Assembly: GCA_017470345.1 (NCBI GenBank) | Contig: JAFUEP010000003.1 | Location: forward strand, 1 to 64,000 | Direction of reading: 5' to 3' | DNA length: 64,000 nucleotides | DNA from: Prevotella sp. | Lineage (GTDB): Bacteria; Bacteroidota; Bacteroidia; Bacteroidales; Bacteroidaceae | Shown: one piece after another, positions 32,053 to 41,816 of the stretch | Position numbering within the stretch: the stretch's first letter is position 1 | Layout: the number at the start of each line of letters is the position of its first letter | Program-made: the position numbers and the translations under genes | Notes under the pieces: generated by a model | Told to the model about the DNA's origin: nothing | What the model saw: only the letters and a program-made list of their open reading frames with translations | The model's database searches: none

Positions 32053-33618
32053 ATGAAAATTTTAAAATCATTGATGGTCAGCCTTTTGCTGACCGCGCCC
32101 GCAGCCACGGCGCTGGCTGGCGGCATTCTGACCAACACAAACCAAAGTGTAGCTTTCTTGCGTAATCCCGCCCGCGACGGCGCCATCGGCCTCGACGGTG
32201 TCTACAGCAATCCGGCTGGCGTAGCCTTCATGGACGACGGTCTGCATCTGGCTTTCAACTGGCAGTATGCCCACCAGACGCGCACCATCACCTCGACCAA
32301 CAACCTTTTCACGCTGGGCGCCAAGAACGGCGGACAGGCCACGAAGGAGTTCGAGGGCGTGGCTGATGCGCCCATCATCCCCTCGCTGCAGGCCGCCTAT
32401 AACAAGGGCCCCTGGAGCTTCCAGTTCAATTTCTCCGTGCCCGGCGGTGGCGGCAAGTGCGAGTTCGACAAGGGCATCGGTTCGTTCGAGACCTACGTCG
32501 GCGCCATTGCCCAGCGCCTCATCGGCACGTCGCAGCAGCTCAACGCCAGCCTGGCCCCGCTCGGCGCGAGCGTGCCCAACGTCACGGGCTACGACGTCGA
32601 CGGCTACATGAAGGGCAAGCAGTATTATTTCGGCGTGCAGCTCGGTGCTGCCCGCAAGATCACGGACAACCTCTCCGTCTATGCCGGACTGCGCCTGCTC
32701 TACGGTACGGCCAGCTATGAGGCCCGCCTGAACAACATCCGCGTCATGGACGGTGCCGACGGGCTGACCCTGCCCCAGTATTTCGAGGGCGTCACCGCCG
32801 GACTGACCAAAGCCTACGCGAATGCCGTCGCCAGCTATATGGCTGCCGGACTGACGCAGGAACAGGCCGTGCAGCAGCCTGCCGTCAAGCAGCTTGAGGC
32901 CACGGGACAGCAGCTGAATGCCAGTGCCGAGACGCTGGCTCCCTATTCCAACGGTGTCAACCTGAAGAGCGACCAGACGGGATGGGGTATCGCCCCCGTG
33001 CTGGGCGTCGACTATAAGATCGGCAACTTCAACTTCGCCGCCAAGTATGAGTTCAAGACCCGCATGCGCATGAAGAACGACTCCGACCTGAAGGAGGCCT
33101 CCGTCATCTCGGCTACCAAGAAGTTTGTCAACGGCACGAGCGTGCCCGAGGACTCGCCCGCACTGCTCGCCCTCGGCGCACAGTGGAGCGTGCTGGACAA
33201 CGTGCGTGTCAACCTGGGCTATCACCACTTCTACGACACGTCGGCCCACTGGTATGAGCACTCCGAGCGACTGCTCGACGGCGGCACCAACGAGTATCTG
33301 GCCGGTGTCGAGTGGGACATCACGGACCGACTGACCGTCTCGGGCGGCGGACAGCTGACGCGCTATCAGCTGACCGACCAGTACATGAACGACATGTCGT
33401 TCGTCGTCAACAGCTATACCTTCGGCCTCGGCCTGGAGTATAAGCTCACCGACCGCGTGAAGCTGGCCGCTGCCTACTTCCAGACCAACTATGAGGACTA
33501 CGACATGGACACGCCCGCACAGAGCATGGAGGCCCTCGGACTGAACATCCCCGCCGGCAAGAACTCGTTCACCCGCACCAACCGCGTGCTGGGCCTGAGC
33601 TGCGAGCTGACCTTCTGA
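32053..33618 (+). CDS. OMPP1/FadL/TodX family outer-membrane transporter
   Basis: This 521-aa outer-membrane barrel is probably for hydrophobic compounds. The signal peptide (MKILKSLMVSLLLTAPAATA, cleavage near ALAGG) is followed by the N-terminal hatch with FLRNPARDGAIGLDGVYSNP and AGVAFMDDG, which is the family hallmark (NPAG motif). The barrel strands continue to VLGLSCELTF with the expected terminal Phe. The region from about residue 235 to 305 is Ala/Gln-rich and predicted helical (VASYMAAGLTQEQAV), an insertion often seen in Bacteroidales members. A good promoter precedes it. Substrate unknown. Confidence 0.88.
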   Translation: MKILKSLMVSLLLTAPAATALAGGILTNTNQSVAFLRNPARDGAIGLDGVYSNPAGVAFMDDGLHLAFNWQYAHQTRTITSTNNLFTLGAKNGGQATKEFEGVADAPIIPSLQAAYNKGPWSFQFNFSVPGGGGKCEFDKGIGSFETYVGAIAQRLIGTSQQLNASLAPLGASVPNVTGYDVDGYMKGKQYYFGVQLGAARKITDNLSVYAGLRLLYGTASYEARLNNIRVMDGADGLTLPQYFEGVTAGLTKAYANAVASYMAAGLTQEQAVQQPAVKQLEATGQQLNASAETLAPYSNGVNLKSDQTGWGIAPVLGVDYKIGNFNFAAKYEFKTRMRMKNDSDLKEASVISATKKFVNGTSVPEDSPALLALGAQWSVLDNVRVNLGYHHFYDTSAHWYEHSERLLDGGTNEYLAGVEWDITDRLTVSGGGQLTRYQLTDQYMNDMSFVVNSYTFGLGLEYKLTDRVKLAAAYFQTNYEDYDMDTPAQSMEALGLNIPAGKNSFTRTNRVLGLSCELTF

Positions 33619-33678
33619 TTCTGGCGCCATAACACAGAAAAAACATCCCGTTCCTTTGGTGGAATGGGATGTTTTTCG

Positions 33679-33686
33679 TATCTTTG
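33679..33686 (+). promoter_or_regulatory. -7 promoter box for the 48-aa ORF, with -33 TTTG
   Basis: TATCTTTG with TTTG at 33655-33658 and a 20-bp spacer, 32 bp before the ATG at 33719. This is strong support that the short ORF is expressed. Confidence 0.75.
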
Positions 33687-33718
33687 CCGTCGTAAAACTA
33701 AATAAGAAATTAGGAGAA

Positions 33719-33865
33719 ATGGCAACAATCGTATTGCAAGTTCCGGACGAGAGCCTTGTCGCTAAGGTGAAGCAGGCCTGTAAGATGCTGGTCGGCGTCG
33801 CCTCTGTCAAGGTGGAGCGCCCCAAGGCGCCTAAGGCCAAGGATCTCGACGTCACGATTCCATGA
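33719..33865 (+). CDS. Small protein of unknown function (48 aa)
   Basis: The ORF begins MATIVLQVPDESLVAKVKQA and ends in a Lys/Pro-rich tail. The beta-strand-like start followed by an amphipathic helix (LVAKVKQACKMLVG) suggests a small folded domain rather than noise. Unusually for this window it has a clear Shine-Dalgarno AGGAG (33712-33716) before the ATG as well as a full promoter. It ends 6 bp before the convergent priA stop. I do not recognise the family. Confidence 0.7.
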   Translation: MATIVLQVPDESLVAKVKQACKMLVGVASVKVERPKAPKAKDLDVTIP

Positions 33866-33871
33866 CTTTTT

Positions 33872-36130
33872 TTACAGCGGGTCGACGTCGAAGTAGACCT
33901 GCAGCTGGGCGTAGCGCTTGTCCTGCATGAGCTGTTGCTCGGCCATGCGGAGGTACTGGCGGGCCAGCTTGAGGTCGAGGCCCAGTTCCAGCTTGATGAC
34001 GAGCTTGCGGATGGAGAGCGTTTTTACGCGCGCTACGGGCGGCTTGTCGGGCCCCAGCACGCGTCCGCCGAACCACTGTCGCAGTCGGGTGCCCATCTCG
34101 ATGGCGGCCGTCTCGACCGTGTCGTCCTTCTTATGCTTCAGAAAGACGTAGATGAGTCGGGTGTAGGGCGGGTAGTGGAACAGCTGTCGCTCGGCTATGA
34201 GGTCGTCGTAGAAGGCGGCATAGTCATTGTGGACCACCTGGCTGATGATGGGCTCATCCTTCTGTCGGGTCTGCAGGATGACGAGTCCGCGCTTGCCTTT
34301 CCGACCGGCGCGTCCGCTGACCTGCGACATCATCATGAAGGCATGTTCGAAGGCCCGGAAGTCGGGCTGGTTGAGCATGGCGTCGGCGTTGAGGATGCCG
34401 ACGACGCTGACGCGGTCGAAGTCGAGTCCCTTCGAGATCATCTGCGTGCCGATGAGCAGGTTGGTGCGGCCGGCGGCGAAGTCGCTGATGAGCCGTTCGT
34501 AGGCACCGCGGGTGCGCGTCGTGTCGAGGTCCATGCGGGCGATGCGGGCGTCGGGCAGTATGTCGCGTATCTGGTCCTCAATCTTCTCCGTGCCGTAGCC
34601 GCGGCCTTGCAGGTCGTGGCCGCCGCAGGCCGGACACTCCGTCGGGATGCGGTAGGTGTAGCCGCAGTAGTGGCACGTCAGCTGATTCGTCTGTCGGTGC
34701 AACGTCAGCGAGACGTCGCAGTGCTCGCATCGCGGCACCCATCCGCACTGGCGGCACTCCACCATCGGGGCCCATCCGCGCCGGTTCTGGAAGAGAATGG
34801 CCTGCTCGCCGCGCTCCAGTGCCTCGCGCACACGTGCTAATAATAGAGGTGAGAAGGGGCCGCGCATCATCTTGCGGTGGCTGAGGTCGGCCGTGTCGAC
34901 CACCTGCACCTCCGGCAGCTCGATGCCCTGATAGCGCTGCCTAAGCTCCACCAGTCCGTACTTCCCCGTCTTTGCGTTATGATACGTCTCAGCGCAGGGG
35001 GTGGCGGTACCGAGGAGGACGGTTGCCCGGGCCGCCATCATGATCGCTGCGCTCCTTGCATGATAGCGGGGTGCGGGGTCCTGCTGCTTGTAGCTCGTTT
35101 CGTGCTCCTCGTCGACGATGACGAGGCCGAGGCGCTGGAAAGGCAAGAACACGGCCGAGCGGGCGCCGAGGATGACGTCGTAGGGATTCTTTGAGAGTTG
35201 CTTCTGCCAGATCTCCACGCGCTCGGCGTCGCTGTACTTGGAGTGGTAGATGCCCAGGCGTGAGCCGAAGACGCGGCGCAGACGGTCCATCATCTGCACC
35301 GTCAGCGCTATCTCGGGCAGCAGGTAGAGCACCTGACGCCCGCGGTCGATCTCACGTTGTATGAGGTGTATGTAGATTTCCGTCTTGCCCGACGAGGTGA
35401 CGCCGTGGAGCAGCGTCACCCGCCGCTTCATCATCGACATCAGGATCTGGTTGTAGGCATCCTCCTGCGCCGGGTTGAGCTTCTTGATGTTCTCAGGATG
35501 CGGCTCGCCGCCGTGGTTGAGGCGCCCCACCTCCACCTCGTAGGTCTCCAGCAGACCGCGCTGGCAGAGCAGGTTGAGCGTCGGCAGCGTGGCGCCCGAG
35601 GCGTTCATCAGTTCCTCGCGAGTCAGCTCCGTCCTGCGCTCTACGCTCCCGATCATGTCCCAGCCGGAGAGAGAAAGGTAGGCGATGAACGCCTGCTGCT
35701 GCTTCGGCGCACGGGCCAGCATGTTGAGGGCGATGTGCATGGCCTTCTCATTTTGGTATGGCTCAGTCAGCCGGATGTAGGTCTCCGTGCGGGGCCGATA
35801 GCCGTCCTCAGCCTTCAGACCGGCGGGCAGCGCCGCCTTCATCACCTCGCCGATGGGCGACATGTAGTAGTCGCTCATCCACTGCCACAGCTCCAACTGG
35901 CGGGGCATGACGATGGGCTCGACGTCCATCAGCTGCGTCAGCGGCTTCACCTCATAGCCCTCCGGCTTTTGCCCGTGCAGCCGCATGATGATGCCGACGT
36001 ACTGCTTGGAGCGTCCGAAGCCGACGAGCACGCGCATGCCCGCCTTGGCCTGCGCCGCCATCTCCTCAGGCACGGCGTAGGTGAAGCAGCCCTCGAGGGG
36101 CACGGGCAATATCACGTCAGCATATTTCAT
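33872..36130 (-). CDS. priA: Primosomal replication-restart helicase PriA
   Basis: This 3'-5' DNA helicase reloads the replisome at stalled forks. The frame is open upstream to 36757, but the family N-terminus ([20 protein letters not shown]) places the start at 36130, just after a promoter box, giving 752 aa. Features include the Walker A motif [13 protein letters not shown] and DEEHE (Walker B). Zinc-binding Cys pairs lie in [13 protein letters not shown] and CHYCGY...CPACGG, and [13 protein letters not shown] is the helicase motif VI. All eight Cys of the two zinc sites are present. It is divergent from the HerA-like gene with 126 bp between start codons. Confidence 0.95.
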   Translation of the reverse strand: MKYADVILPVPLEGCFTYAVPEEMAAQAKAGMRVLVGFGRSKQYVGIIMRLHGQKPEGYEVKPLTQLMDVEPIVMPRQLELWQWMSDYYMSPIGEVMKAALPAGLKAEDGYRPRTETYIRLTEPYQNEKAMHIALNMLARAPKQQQAFIAYLSLSGWDMIGSVERRTELTREELMNASGATLPTLNLLCQRGLLETYEVEVGRLNHGGEPHPENIKKLNPAQEDAYNQILMSMMKRRVTLLHGVTSSGKTEIYIHLIQREIDRGRQVLYLLPEIALTVQMMDRLRRVFGSRLGIYHSKYSDAERVEIWQKQLSKNPYDVILGARSAVFLPFQRLGLVIVDEEHETSYKQQDPAPRYHARSAAIMMAARATVLLGTATPCAETYHNAKTGKYGLVELRQRYQGIELPEVQVVDTADLSHRKMMRGPFSPLLLARVREALERGEQAILFQNRRGWAPMVECRQCGWVPRCEHCDVSLTLHRQTNQLTCHYCGYTYRIPTECPACGGHDLQGRGYGTEKIEDQIRDILPDARIARMDLDTTRTRGAYERLISDFAAGRTNLLIGTQMISKGLDFDRVSVVGILNADAMLNQPDFRAFEHAFMMMSQVSGRAGRKGKRGLVILQTRQKDEPIISQVVHNDYAAFYDDLIAERQLFHYPPYTRLIYVFLKHKKDDTVETAAIEMGTRLRQWFGGRVLGPDKPPVARVKTLSIRKLVIKLELGLDLKLARQYLRMAEQQLMQDKRYAQLQVYFDVDPL

Positions 36131-36138
36131 CGGGAGTG

Positions 36139-36146
36139 CAAAGATA
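36139..36146 (-). promoter_or_regulatory. -7 promoter box for priA, with -33
   Basis: TATCTTTG on the minus strand 8 bp before the ATG, with TTTG (36167-36170, minus strand) and a 20-bp spacer. This supports 36130 as the start and predicts a very short or absent leader. Confidence 0.75.
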
Positions 36147-36222
36147 CAAAGAAAAAAGCAATCCAGCAAAGATTTTTCGCGGGAAATCGTCGGATATATT
36201 TGGCCGATTCGCGGAAAATACT

Positions 36223-36230
36223 TAACTTTG
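36223..36230 (+). promoter_or_regulatory. -7 promoter box for the HerA-like gene, with -33
   Basis: TAACTTTG with TTTG at 36199-36202 (20-bp spacer), 26 bp before ATG 36257. It rules out the upstream extension of the frame to 35357. Confidence 0.78.
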
Positions 36231-36256
36231 TGGCACAAAAACAAACAACAGCGATT

Positions 36257-37837
36257 ATGTACGACAAGCAACACGGGCTCTACATCGCCCACTGCGCCAA
36301 CGGCGCACTGAGTATTATAGGTAAGATGGCCAACCGGCACGGACTCATCGCCGGCGCCACAGGTACGGGTAAGACGGTCACGCTGCAGGTCATGGCCGAG
36401 TCGTTCTGCCAGGCAGGCGTGCCCTGCTTTATGGCCGACATGAAGGGCGACCTCTCGGGCATCTCGCAGACGGGCAAGATGAGCGGATTCATCGAGAAAC
36501 GACTGCCTGAGTTCGGACTGGAAAATCCCGAGTTCCAGAGCTGTCCCGTGCGCTTCTTCGACGTCTATGGCGAGCAGGGCCATCCCATGCGCGCCACCGT
36601 CTCGCAGATGGGACCGCAGCTGCTCTCGCGCCTGCTGGGACTGAACGAGACGCAGGACGGCGTGCTGAACATCGTATTCCGCGTGGCCGACGAGCGCGGC
36701 CTGATGATCCTCGACCTGAAAGATCTGCGGTCGATGCTCGACTACGTCTCGCAGCATGCCAAGGAGTACACGTCGACCTATGGCAACGTCTCTTCTGCCT
36801 CCGTCGGCGCCATCCAGCGCGCCCTGCTCCAGCTTGAGGCCCAGGGCGCCAACCAGTTCTTCGGCGAGCCCTCGTTCGACATCTACGACCTGATGCAGAC
36901 CGAGGGTGGCAAGGGCATCATGAACGTGCTGGCTGCCGACAAGCTGATGATGCAGCCCAAGCTCTATTCGACCTTCCTGCTCTGGCTCCTCTCAGAGCTC
37001 TACTCGACGCTGCCCGAGGTGGGCGACCTGCCCCTGCCCAAGCTCGTCTTCTTCTTCGACGAGGCCCACATGCTCTTCACCGACACCAGCAAGGCCCTGC
37101 TCGATAAGATTGAGCAGGTCATCCGACTCATCCGCTCGAAGGGCGTCGGCATCTACTTCATCACCCAGAGTCCCACCGACATCCCCGAGAACATCCTCGG
37201 CCAGCTCGGCAACCGCGTGCAGCATGCCCTGCGTGCCTATACCCCGAAGGACCAGAAGGCCGTGAAGACCGCCGCCGACACGTTCCGTGCCAACCCCGAC
37301 TTCAAGACCGACGAGGCCATCATGCAGCTCGAGACGGGCGAGGCCCTCGTCTCCTTCCTCGACGAGAAGGGTGCCCCCTGCGTCGTCGAGCGCGCCAAGA
37401 TCCTGTTCCCATTGAGTCAGATCGGTGCCATCACCGAGGGCCAGCGCCTCGACATCATCAAGCAGAGCCGCATCTACGGCAAGTATGACACCCCCGTCGA
37501 CCGCGAGAGCGCCTACGAGATCCTGCAGCGCGAGCAGACCGAACTGGCCCTCAACGAGGAGGCCGCCGAGCTCGAGGAGGCCGACAAGAAGCAGAAGGAG
37601 AAGGAGGAGAAGAAGAAGCCCGGCCTGATGTCGAAGGTGATGAAGGCCGTCATGACCGCCGTCACGTCGACCCTCGCCACCATTCTCGGCGCCTGGGTCA
37701 GCGACAAGGTCAGCGGCAGGAAGTCGAAGTCGAGGACCTCGGCCAAGGAGAAGGTCGTCAAGAACGCCACCTCCGCCGCCACCCGCACCATCACGAAGGA
37801 GCTGACGCGCGACATCCTCGGCAACCTGACGAAATAA
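36257..37837 (+). CDS. HerA-like ATPase (DUF853 family)
   Basis: This predicted P-loop ATPase of the HerA/FtsK superfamily (YjgR-like, DUF853) is 526 aa from ATG 36257. Walker A is [13 protein letters not shown] (about residues 33-45). Walker B lies in [15 protein letters not shown], and a downstream [20 protein letters not shown] block is typical of the family. The C-terminus has a Lys/Glu-rich coiled segment (about 435-460) followed by a hydrophobic [20 protein letters not shown] stretch. The physiological role of this family is not established. It is divergent from priA. It lies just before the polysaccharide locus but has its own promoter, so I do not count it as part of that locus. Confidence 0.88.
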   Translation: MYDKQHGLYIAHCANGALSIIGKMANRHGLIAGATGTGKTVTLQVMAESFCQAGVPCFMADMKGDLSGISQTGKMSGFIEKRLPEFGLENPEFQSCPVRFFDVYGEQGHPMRATVSQMGPQLLSRLLGLNETQDGVLNIVFRVADERGLMILDLKDLRSMLDYVSQHAKEYTSTYGNVSSASVGAIQRALLQLEAQGANQFFGEPSFDIYDLMQTEGGKGIMNVLAADKLMMQPKLYSTFLLWLLSELYSTLPEVGDLPLPKLVFFFDEAHMLFTDTSKALLDKIEQVIRLIRSKGVGIYFITQSPTDIPENILGQLGNRVQHALRAYTPKDQKAVKTAADTFRANPDFKTDEAIMQLETGEALVSFLDEKGAPCVVERAKILFPLSQIGAITEGQRLDIIKQSRIYGKYDTPVDRESAYEILQREQTELALNEEAAELEEADKKQKEKEEKKKPGLMSKVMKAVMTAVTSTLATILGAWVSDKVSGRKSKSRTSAKEKVVKNATSAATRTITKELTRDILGNLTK

Positions 37838-37944
37838 GTAAAACCTGCGTGCATTTTTGTCCAAATCCGCCTAAAACGGGCGGATTTGGACATTTTTACA
37901 GACGGAAAACACATTATTGCATGCCGTGGAAAGGTTTTTTGGGC

Positions 37945-37952
37945 TAACTTTG
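37945..37952 (+). promoter_or_regulatory. -7 promoter box for the GH2 gene
   Basis: TAACTTTG lies 30 bp before the ATG at 37982, arguing against the longer frame beginning at 37886. Confidence 0.65.
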
Positions 37953-37981
37953 CAGACGTAAAAACTAAAAACCACAGAGCT

Positions 37982-39829
37982 ATGCATACCCATCGCATCA
38001 TCATTGTTAGTATTCTCATGACCGTCGTGGCCTCCGTCCGCTGCGCCGCAGCCGGTGACGTGCCGCGTGCCGAATATCCGCGCCCGCAGTTCGAGCGCAC
38101 GGAGTGGCAGTGCCTCAACGGACAGTGGACCTATCAGTTCGACTTCGGGCAGAGTGGGGTGGAGCAGCGCCTCTTCGAATCGAAGGGATTCAAGGACGAG
38201 ATCACCGTGCCCTTCTGTCCTGAGAGTCCCCTCTCGGGTGTCGGCCGCAAGGACTTTATCCCCGCCATCTGGTATCACCGCACGCTCGACGTGCCCGCCG
38301 CATGGCAGGGCCGCCGCCTGCTGCTCCACTTCGGGGGCGTCGACTATCGGGCCCAGATCTACATCGACGGGCGCCAGGTGGCCGAGCACTACGGCGGTGC
38401 CGCCTCGTTCACGGTCGACATCACGCGCCATGTAAAACCAGGAAAGAGTAGTCAGTTAGTTGTTTATGTTCAGGATGACGTGCGCTCAAGGATGCAGCCC
38501 GGCGGCAAGCAGAGCCGGCGGCTCAACTCCTATGAGTGCTTCTATACCCGCGTCACGGGCATCTGGTCCACCGTGTGGATGGAGCCCGTGGCCATGAGCG
38601 GGTTGCGCCGCGTGCGCATCACGCCCGACCTGGACCAGCAGCAGTTCCTCTTCCAGCCCGACTTCTATCAGACGGCCGACGGCCAGCGCCTGGAGATCAT
38701 CGTCCGCGACGGTCAGCGCCAGGTCTTCCGCCGCGAGGTGGCAGCGGCCAACAGCGTCGTCGTGCCCGCACATATAAATAAGGTGAAGACATGGTCGCCC
38801 GAGCAGCCTTTCCTCTACGACGTCGAGTTCGTCGTCCGCGATGCCCAGGGCGAGGTCATCGACCGCGTCGCCTCCTATGCCGGCATGCGCAAGAGCGAGG
38901 TGCGCGGCGGCCAGTTCTATCTGAACAACAAGCCCTACTACCAGCGCCTCGTCCTCGACCAGGGCTACTATCCCGACGGACAGTGGACCGCCCCCACCGA
39001 CGACCAGCTGCGCCGCGACATCGAGCTGGGCCTCGCCGCCGGCTTCAACGGCGCCCGCCTGCACCAGAAGGTCTTCGAGCAGCGCTTCTTCTACTGGGCC
39101 GACCGCCTGGGCTATCTCGTCTGGGGCGAGTCGCCCTCGTGGGAGATGGACTGGACCAGCCCCGTGGCCGCCCGCAACATGATCACCGAGTGGGAGGAGT
39201 GCCTGGAGCGCGACTACAACGTGCCGAGCCTCGTCTGCTGGTCGCCCCTCAACGAGACGTGGATGCCCGACCGTGACCAGCAGCGTGCCCGCCTGACCAA
39301 CGATCTCTACTGGGCCACGCGCCGCCTTGACCCCACACGCCCCGTCGTCACCACCAGCGGCGGCTATCATGCCGGCCACACCGACATCTACGCCGAGCAC
39401 ACCTACGTGCAGGATCCCGCAGCCCTCTACGAGCAGCTGCGCATGAAGGACGACGGCAGCGTCTACACCCAGTTCCCTGAGCACAGCCACCAGTGGCAGG
39501 GCGAGTGCTACATGATCGACGAGTTCGGCGGCATACGCTGGCTGAAGCAGATGCAGTCGCAGCAGGAGGTGGCCCCCGCCGACCAGTTCTGGGGCTACGG
39601 CAAGGACCCGCAGTCGCTCGAGGAATACTATGACCGGCTGGAGCGTCAGGTCAACGTCATCCTCAGTATTCCCCACATTGCCGGCTTCTGCTACACCCAG
39701 CTGGTCGACGTGGAGCTCGAGAAGAACGGCATCTACACCTACGACCGCGAGCAGAAGTTCGACATGGGGCGCATCCGCCGCATCTTCACGAAAGACAGAG
39801 AAGCGGCAAAAGAAGCCCTATCGAAATAA
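37982..39829 (+). CDS. Glycoside hydrolase family 2 enzyme
   Basis: The gene encodes a secreted or periplasmic 615-aa enzyme with signal peptide MHTHRIIIVSILMTVVASVR. The GH2 layout is complete: sugar-binding beta-sandwich (about 25-190), immunoglobulin-like domain and TIM barrel (from about 300). The acid/base Glu is E425 in WSPLNETW and the nucleophile is E514 in MIDEFGG. GH2 covers beta-galactosidase, beta-glucuronidase, beta-mannosidase and alpha-arabinopyranosidase activities, which I cannot separate here. The stop codon TAA is the first element of an AAATAACG repeat. It is the first gene of the carbohydrate region, with its own promoter. Confidence 0.9.
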   Translation: MHTHRIIIVSILMTVVASVRCAAAGDVPRAEYPRPQFERTEWQCLNGQWTYQFDFGQSGVEQRLFESKGFKDEITVPFCPESPLSGVGRKDFIPAIWYHRTLDVPAAWQGRRLLLHFGGVDYRAQIYIDGRQVAEHYGGAASFTVDITRHVKPGKSSQLVVYVQDDVRSRMQPGGKQSRRLNSYECFYTRVTGIWSTVWMEPVAMSGLRRVRITPDLDQQQFLFQPDFYQTADGQRLEIIVRDGQRQVFRREVAAANSVVVPAHINKVKTWSPEQPFLYDVEFVVRDAQGEVIDRVASYAGMRKSEVRGGQFYLNNKPYYQRLVLDQGYYPDGQWTAPTDDQLRRDIELGLAAGFNGARLHQKVFEQRFFYWADRLGYLVWGESPSWEMDWTSPVAARNMITEWEECLERDYNVPSLVCWSPLNETWMPDRDQQRARLTNDLYWATRRLDPTRPVVTTSGGYHAGHTDIYAEHTYVQDPAALYEQLRMKDDGSVYTQFPEHSHQWQGECYMIDEFGGIRWLKQMQSQQEVAPADQFWGYGKDPQSLEEYYDRLERQVNVILSIPHIAGFCYTQLVDVELEKNGIYTYDREQKFDMGRIRRIFTKDREAAKEALSK

Positions 39830-39875
39830 CGTAATGTCGTAATAACGAAATAACGTAATAACGAAATAACGGATT
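39822..39875. repeat. AAATAACG/TAATAACG octamer tract over the GH2 stop codon
   Basis: About six tandem octamers (AAATAACG, TAATGTCG, TAATAACG, AAATAACG...) begin inside the GH2 gene, supply its TAA and fill the 73-bp gap before the next gene. Confidence 0.82.
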
Positions 39876-39902
39876 ATTAATAACTTAAAACACTTTTTAT
39901 TT

Positions 39903-41672
39903 ATGAAACACTTTAAGACTTTATTGACTATGGCCATGATGCTGACCGCAGGTCAGGCCGCAATGGCCCAGGCCGAGGGCGAACTCATCGACGTGCTGCC
40001 CGAGGGCGTCACCGCCAACGTGAATCCTGAGCGCAAGCAGGACAAACAGAAGAACATCGTCGTCGCCGGCTCGCCCGAGAAGGGCTACAAGATGTTCTTC
40101 GCCGCCGTCGATGCCGACCACGGTGAGGAGCTGTGGGTCAGCGACGGCACCAAGGAGGGCACCCACATGGTGACCGACATCGTCGCCGGCGTCGGCTCGT
40201 CAGACCCCAGCTATCTTGGTCGGCTGAACGACAAGGTGCTCTTCGCCGCCTATACTGACGACTGGGACGTCCAGGCATGGGTCACCGACGGCACCCCCGA
40301 GGGCACCGTCATGCTGACTGACTATATGTTCGGCGCACGCCCCGTCTCGTTCATCCAGATGGACGAGAAACGCGCCATCTTCGCCGCCTACGACGAGGAG
40401 AGCTCGGAGTACGACCCCGACCGCGGTCCGCAGCGCTGGCTTTGGATCACCGACGGCACGCCTGACGGCACCCACCGCGTGGCCCGCTGCGACATGCGCT
40501 GGCCCGGCCAGGACAACACCACGCTGCACACGGCCTACGTGCGCGTCGGCCGCCGCGTCTTCTTCAAGGCCGACGACATCGACGGCACCACGGGCGAGGA
40601 GCTCTGGGTCACCGACGGCACCGAGGAGGGCACCTACTGCGTCATGGACGTCAACTGGGAGCGCTGGCCAGAGGGTGAGTGGGGCTATGCCGAGGGCTAC
40701 ACCCGCAACTGCGGACTCGACAACCTCGAGAACTACAAGAACGAGGGCTGCTTCTTCCAGGCCTGGACACCCGACTACGGCGGCGAGCCCTGGTACACCG
40801 ACGGCACGCCGGCCGTCAAGCCCAACGGTCCCGACGAGTCGGGCGACGACCACACCTATATGATCAAGGACACGCACCCCGGCAAGAACGAGGCCGGCAT
40901 CGGCTATCACGCCGGCACCTTCGGCACCAGCTGGGAGGTCTACAAGGACCGCATCTGGTGGCGCGGCTGGGACCCCACGGGCGGCTATGAGCTGGCCGGC
41001 TCCAACATGCAGAAGGGCGACTACGTCTACATTGACGTCTGGGACGAGGCTCCCTCCGTCAACAACAACTCCTTCGTCGATCCCGGCTGTATCTTCGACG
41101 GCTACTACATGTTCTGCGCCGCCCACGGATTCGACGCCGCACGCGAGGACCACTACGGTGGCGAGCTCTGGTGCACCGACGGCGAGAAGGTGTGGCCGCA
41201 GTATGGCAACTGGCGCCCCGGCACCCTGAGCGACTGGGTCAAGGAGCAGGTCGTCGCCGGCGGCTCGATGTACTGGTGGAACGAGGAGAACATCGTCGAG
41301 AGCGGCTATGCCACCTCCCTCTATCGCCTCGACGCCTGGGACGCTGAGCCCGTCGTCTGCACCCACATCGACATGCAGAAGGGCGACCTCGTCAACACCC
41401 TGCGCAACATGGGCGGCACCATCGTCTTCGCCAGCGACGCCACCAAGCGCGTCTATGCCTACAAGTACACCAAGCCCGGATGGGACGGCAAGAGCGACAT
41501 GGGCTATCTGGAGCCCGACTTCCTGACCGAGGCCGAGAAGACAGCCATCAGCGACGTCAAGGCTGACCGCCCGCAGCAGCAGGGCGCCTACACGCTCAGC
41601 GGCGTGCGCATGAACGCCGGCAATCTCGGCCGTGGCGTCTACGTCATCGACGGCCGCAAGGTCATTAAGTAA
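39903..41672 (+). CDS. Secreted ELWxTDGTxxGT-repeat protein with C-terminal sorting tail
   Basis: The 589-aa product has a signal peptide (MKHFKTLLTMAMMLTAGQAA, cleavage near AMAQ). It has at least four repeats of the form ELWVSDGTKEGTHMVTDI (also QAWVTDGTPEGTVMLTD, WLWITDGTPDGTHRVARC and ELWVTDGTEEGTYCVMDV) across residues about 75-260. Such ELWxTDGT repeats form beta-propeller-like extracellular proteins in Bacteroidota. The C-terminus YTLSGVRMNAGNLGRGVYVI with GRKVIK resembles a short type-A sorting signal. The function is unknown. Its position between GH2 and SusC suggests a surface glycan-binding or enzymatic role in the locus. It is followed by the 41684-41783 palindrome. Confidence 0.82.
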   Translation: MKHFKTLLTMAMMLTAGQAAMAQAEGELIDVLPEGVTANVNPERKQDKQKNIVVAGSPEKGYKMFFAAVDADHGEELWVSDGTKEGTHMVTDIVAGVGSSDPSYLGRLNDKVLFAAYTDDWDVQAWVTDGTPEGTVMLTDYMFGARPVSFIQMDEKRAIFAAYDEESSEYDPDRGPQRWLWITDGTPDGTHRVARCDMRWPGQDNTTLHTAYVRVGRRVFFKADDIDGTTGEELWVTDGTEEGTYCVMDVNWERWPEGEWGYAEGYTRNCGLDNLENYKNEGCFFQAWTPDYGGEPWYTDGTPAVKPNGPDESGDDHTYMIKDTHPGKNEAGIGYHAGTFGTSWEVYKDRIWWRGWDPTGGYELAGSNMQKGDYVYIDVWDEAPSVNNNSFVDPGCIFDGYYMFCAAHGFDAAREDHYGGELWCTDGEKVWPQYGNWRPGTLSDWVKEQVVAGGSMYWWNEENIVESGYATSLYRLDAWDAEPVVCTHIDMQKGDLVNTLRNMGGTIVFASDATKRVYAYKYTKPGWDGKSDMGYLEPDFLTEAEKTAISDVKADRPQQQGAYTLSGVRMNAGNLGRGVYVIDGRKVIK

Positions 41673-41683
41673 ATAAAGCGCGT

Positions 41684-41783
41684 CGGCGGACTATTTTCAA
41701 GACGTGAAAATATATTTCCAAGGCACGAAAATCTATTTTCAAGGCATGAAAATATATTTCCAAGGCTTGAAAATAGTCCGCCG
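41684..41783. repeat. 100-bp palindrome with tandem TTTTCAAGGC units before susC
   Basis: CGGCGGACTATTTTCAAG (41684-41701) is a perfect reverse complement of CTTGAAAATAGTCCGCCG (41766-41783). Between them lie tandem units like TGAAAATATATTTCCAAGGC, themselves alternately complementary. It fills most of the 144-bp gap and ends 33 bp before the SusC start, so it could shape the susC mRNA leader. Confidence 0.9.
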
Positions 41784-41816
41784 GGCCGTTTTTCCCCCTT
41801 ATTAGCAGCACACAGA

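Noticed and set aside
35357..36256. Upstream extension of the HerA-like ATPase frame to 35357
   Set aside because: It overlaps priA in antisense, and a full promoter lies at 36199-36230 directly before the ATG at 36257.
36131..36757. Upstream extension of the priA frame, giving 961 aa
   Set aside because: The extra residues come from the antisense strand of the HerA-like gene. The family N-terminus and a promoter box place the start at 36130.
37886..37981. Longer GH2 start at 37886
   Set aside because: It would start upstream of the -7 box at 37945, whereas ATG 37982 opens directly on a signal peptide.
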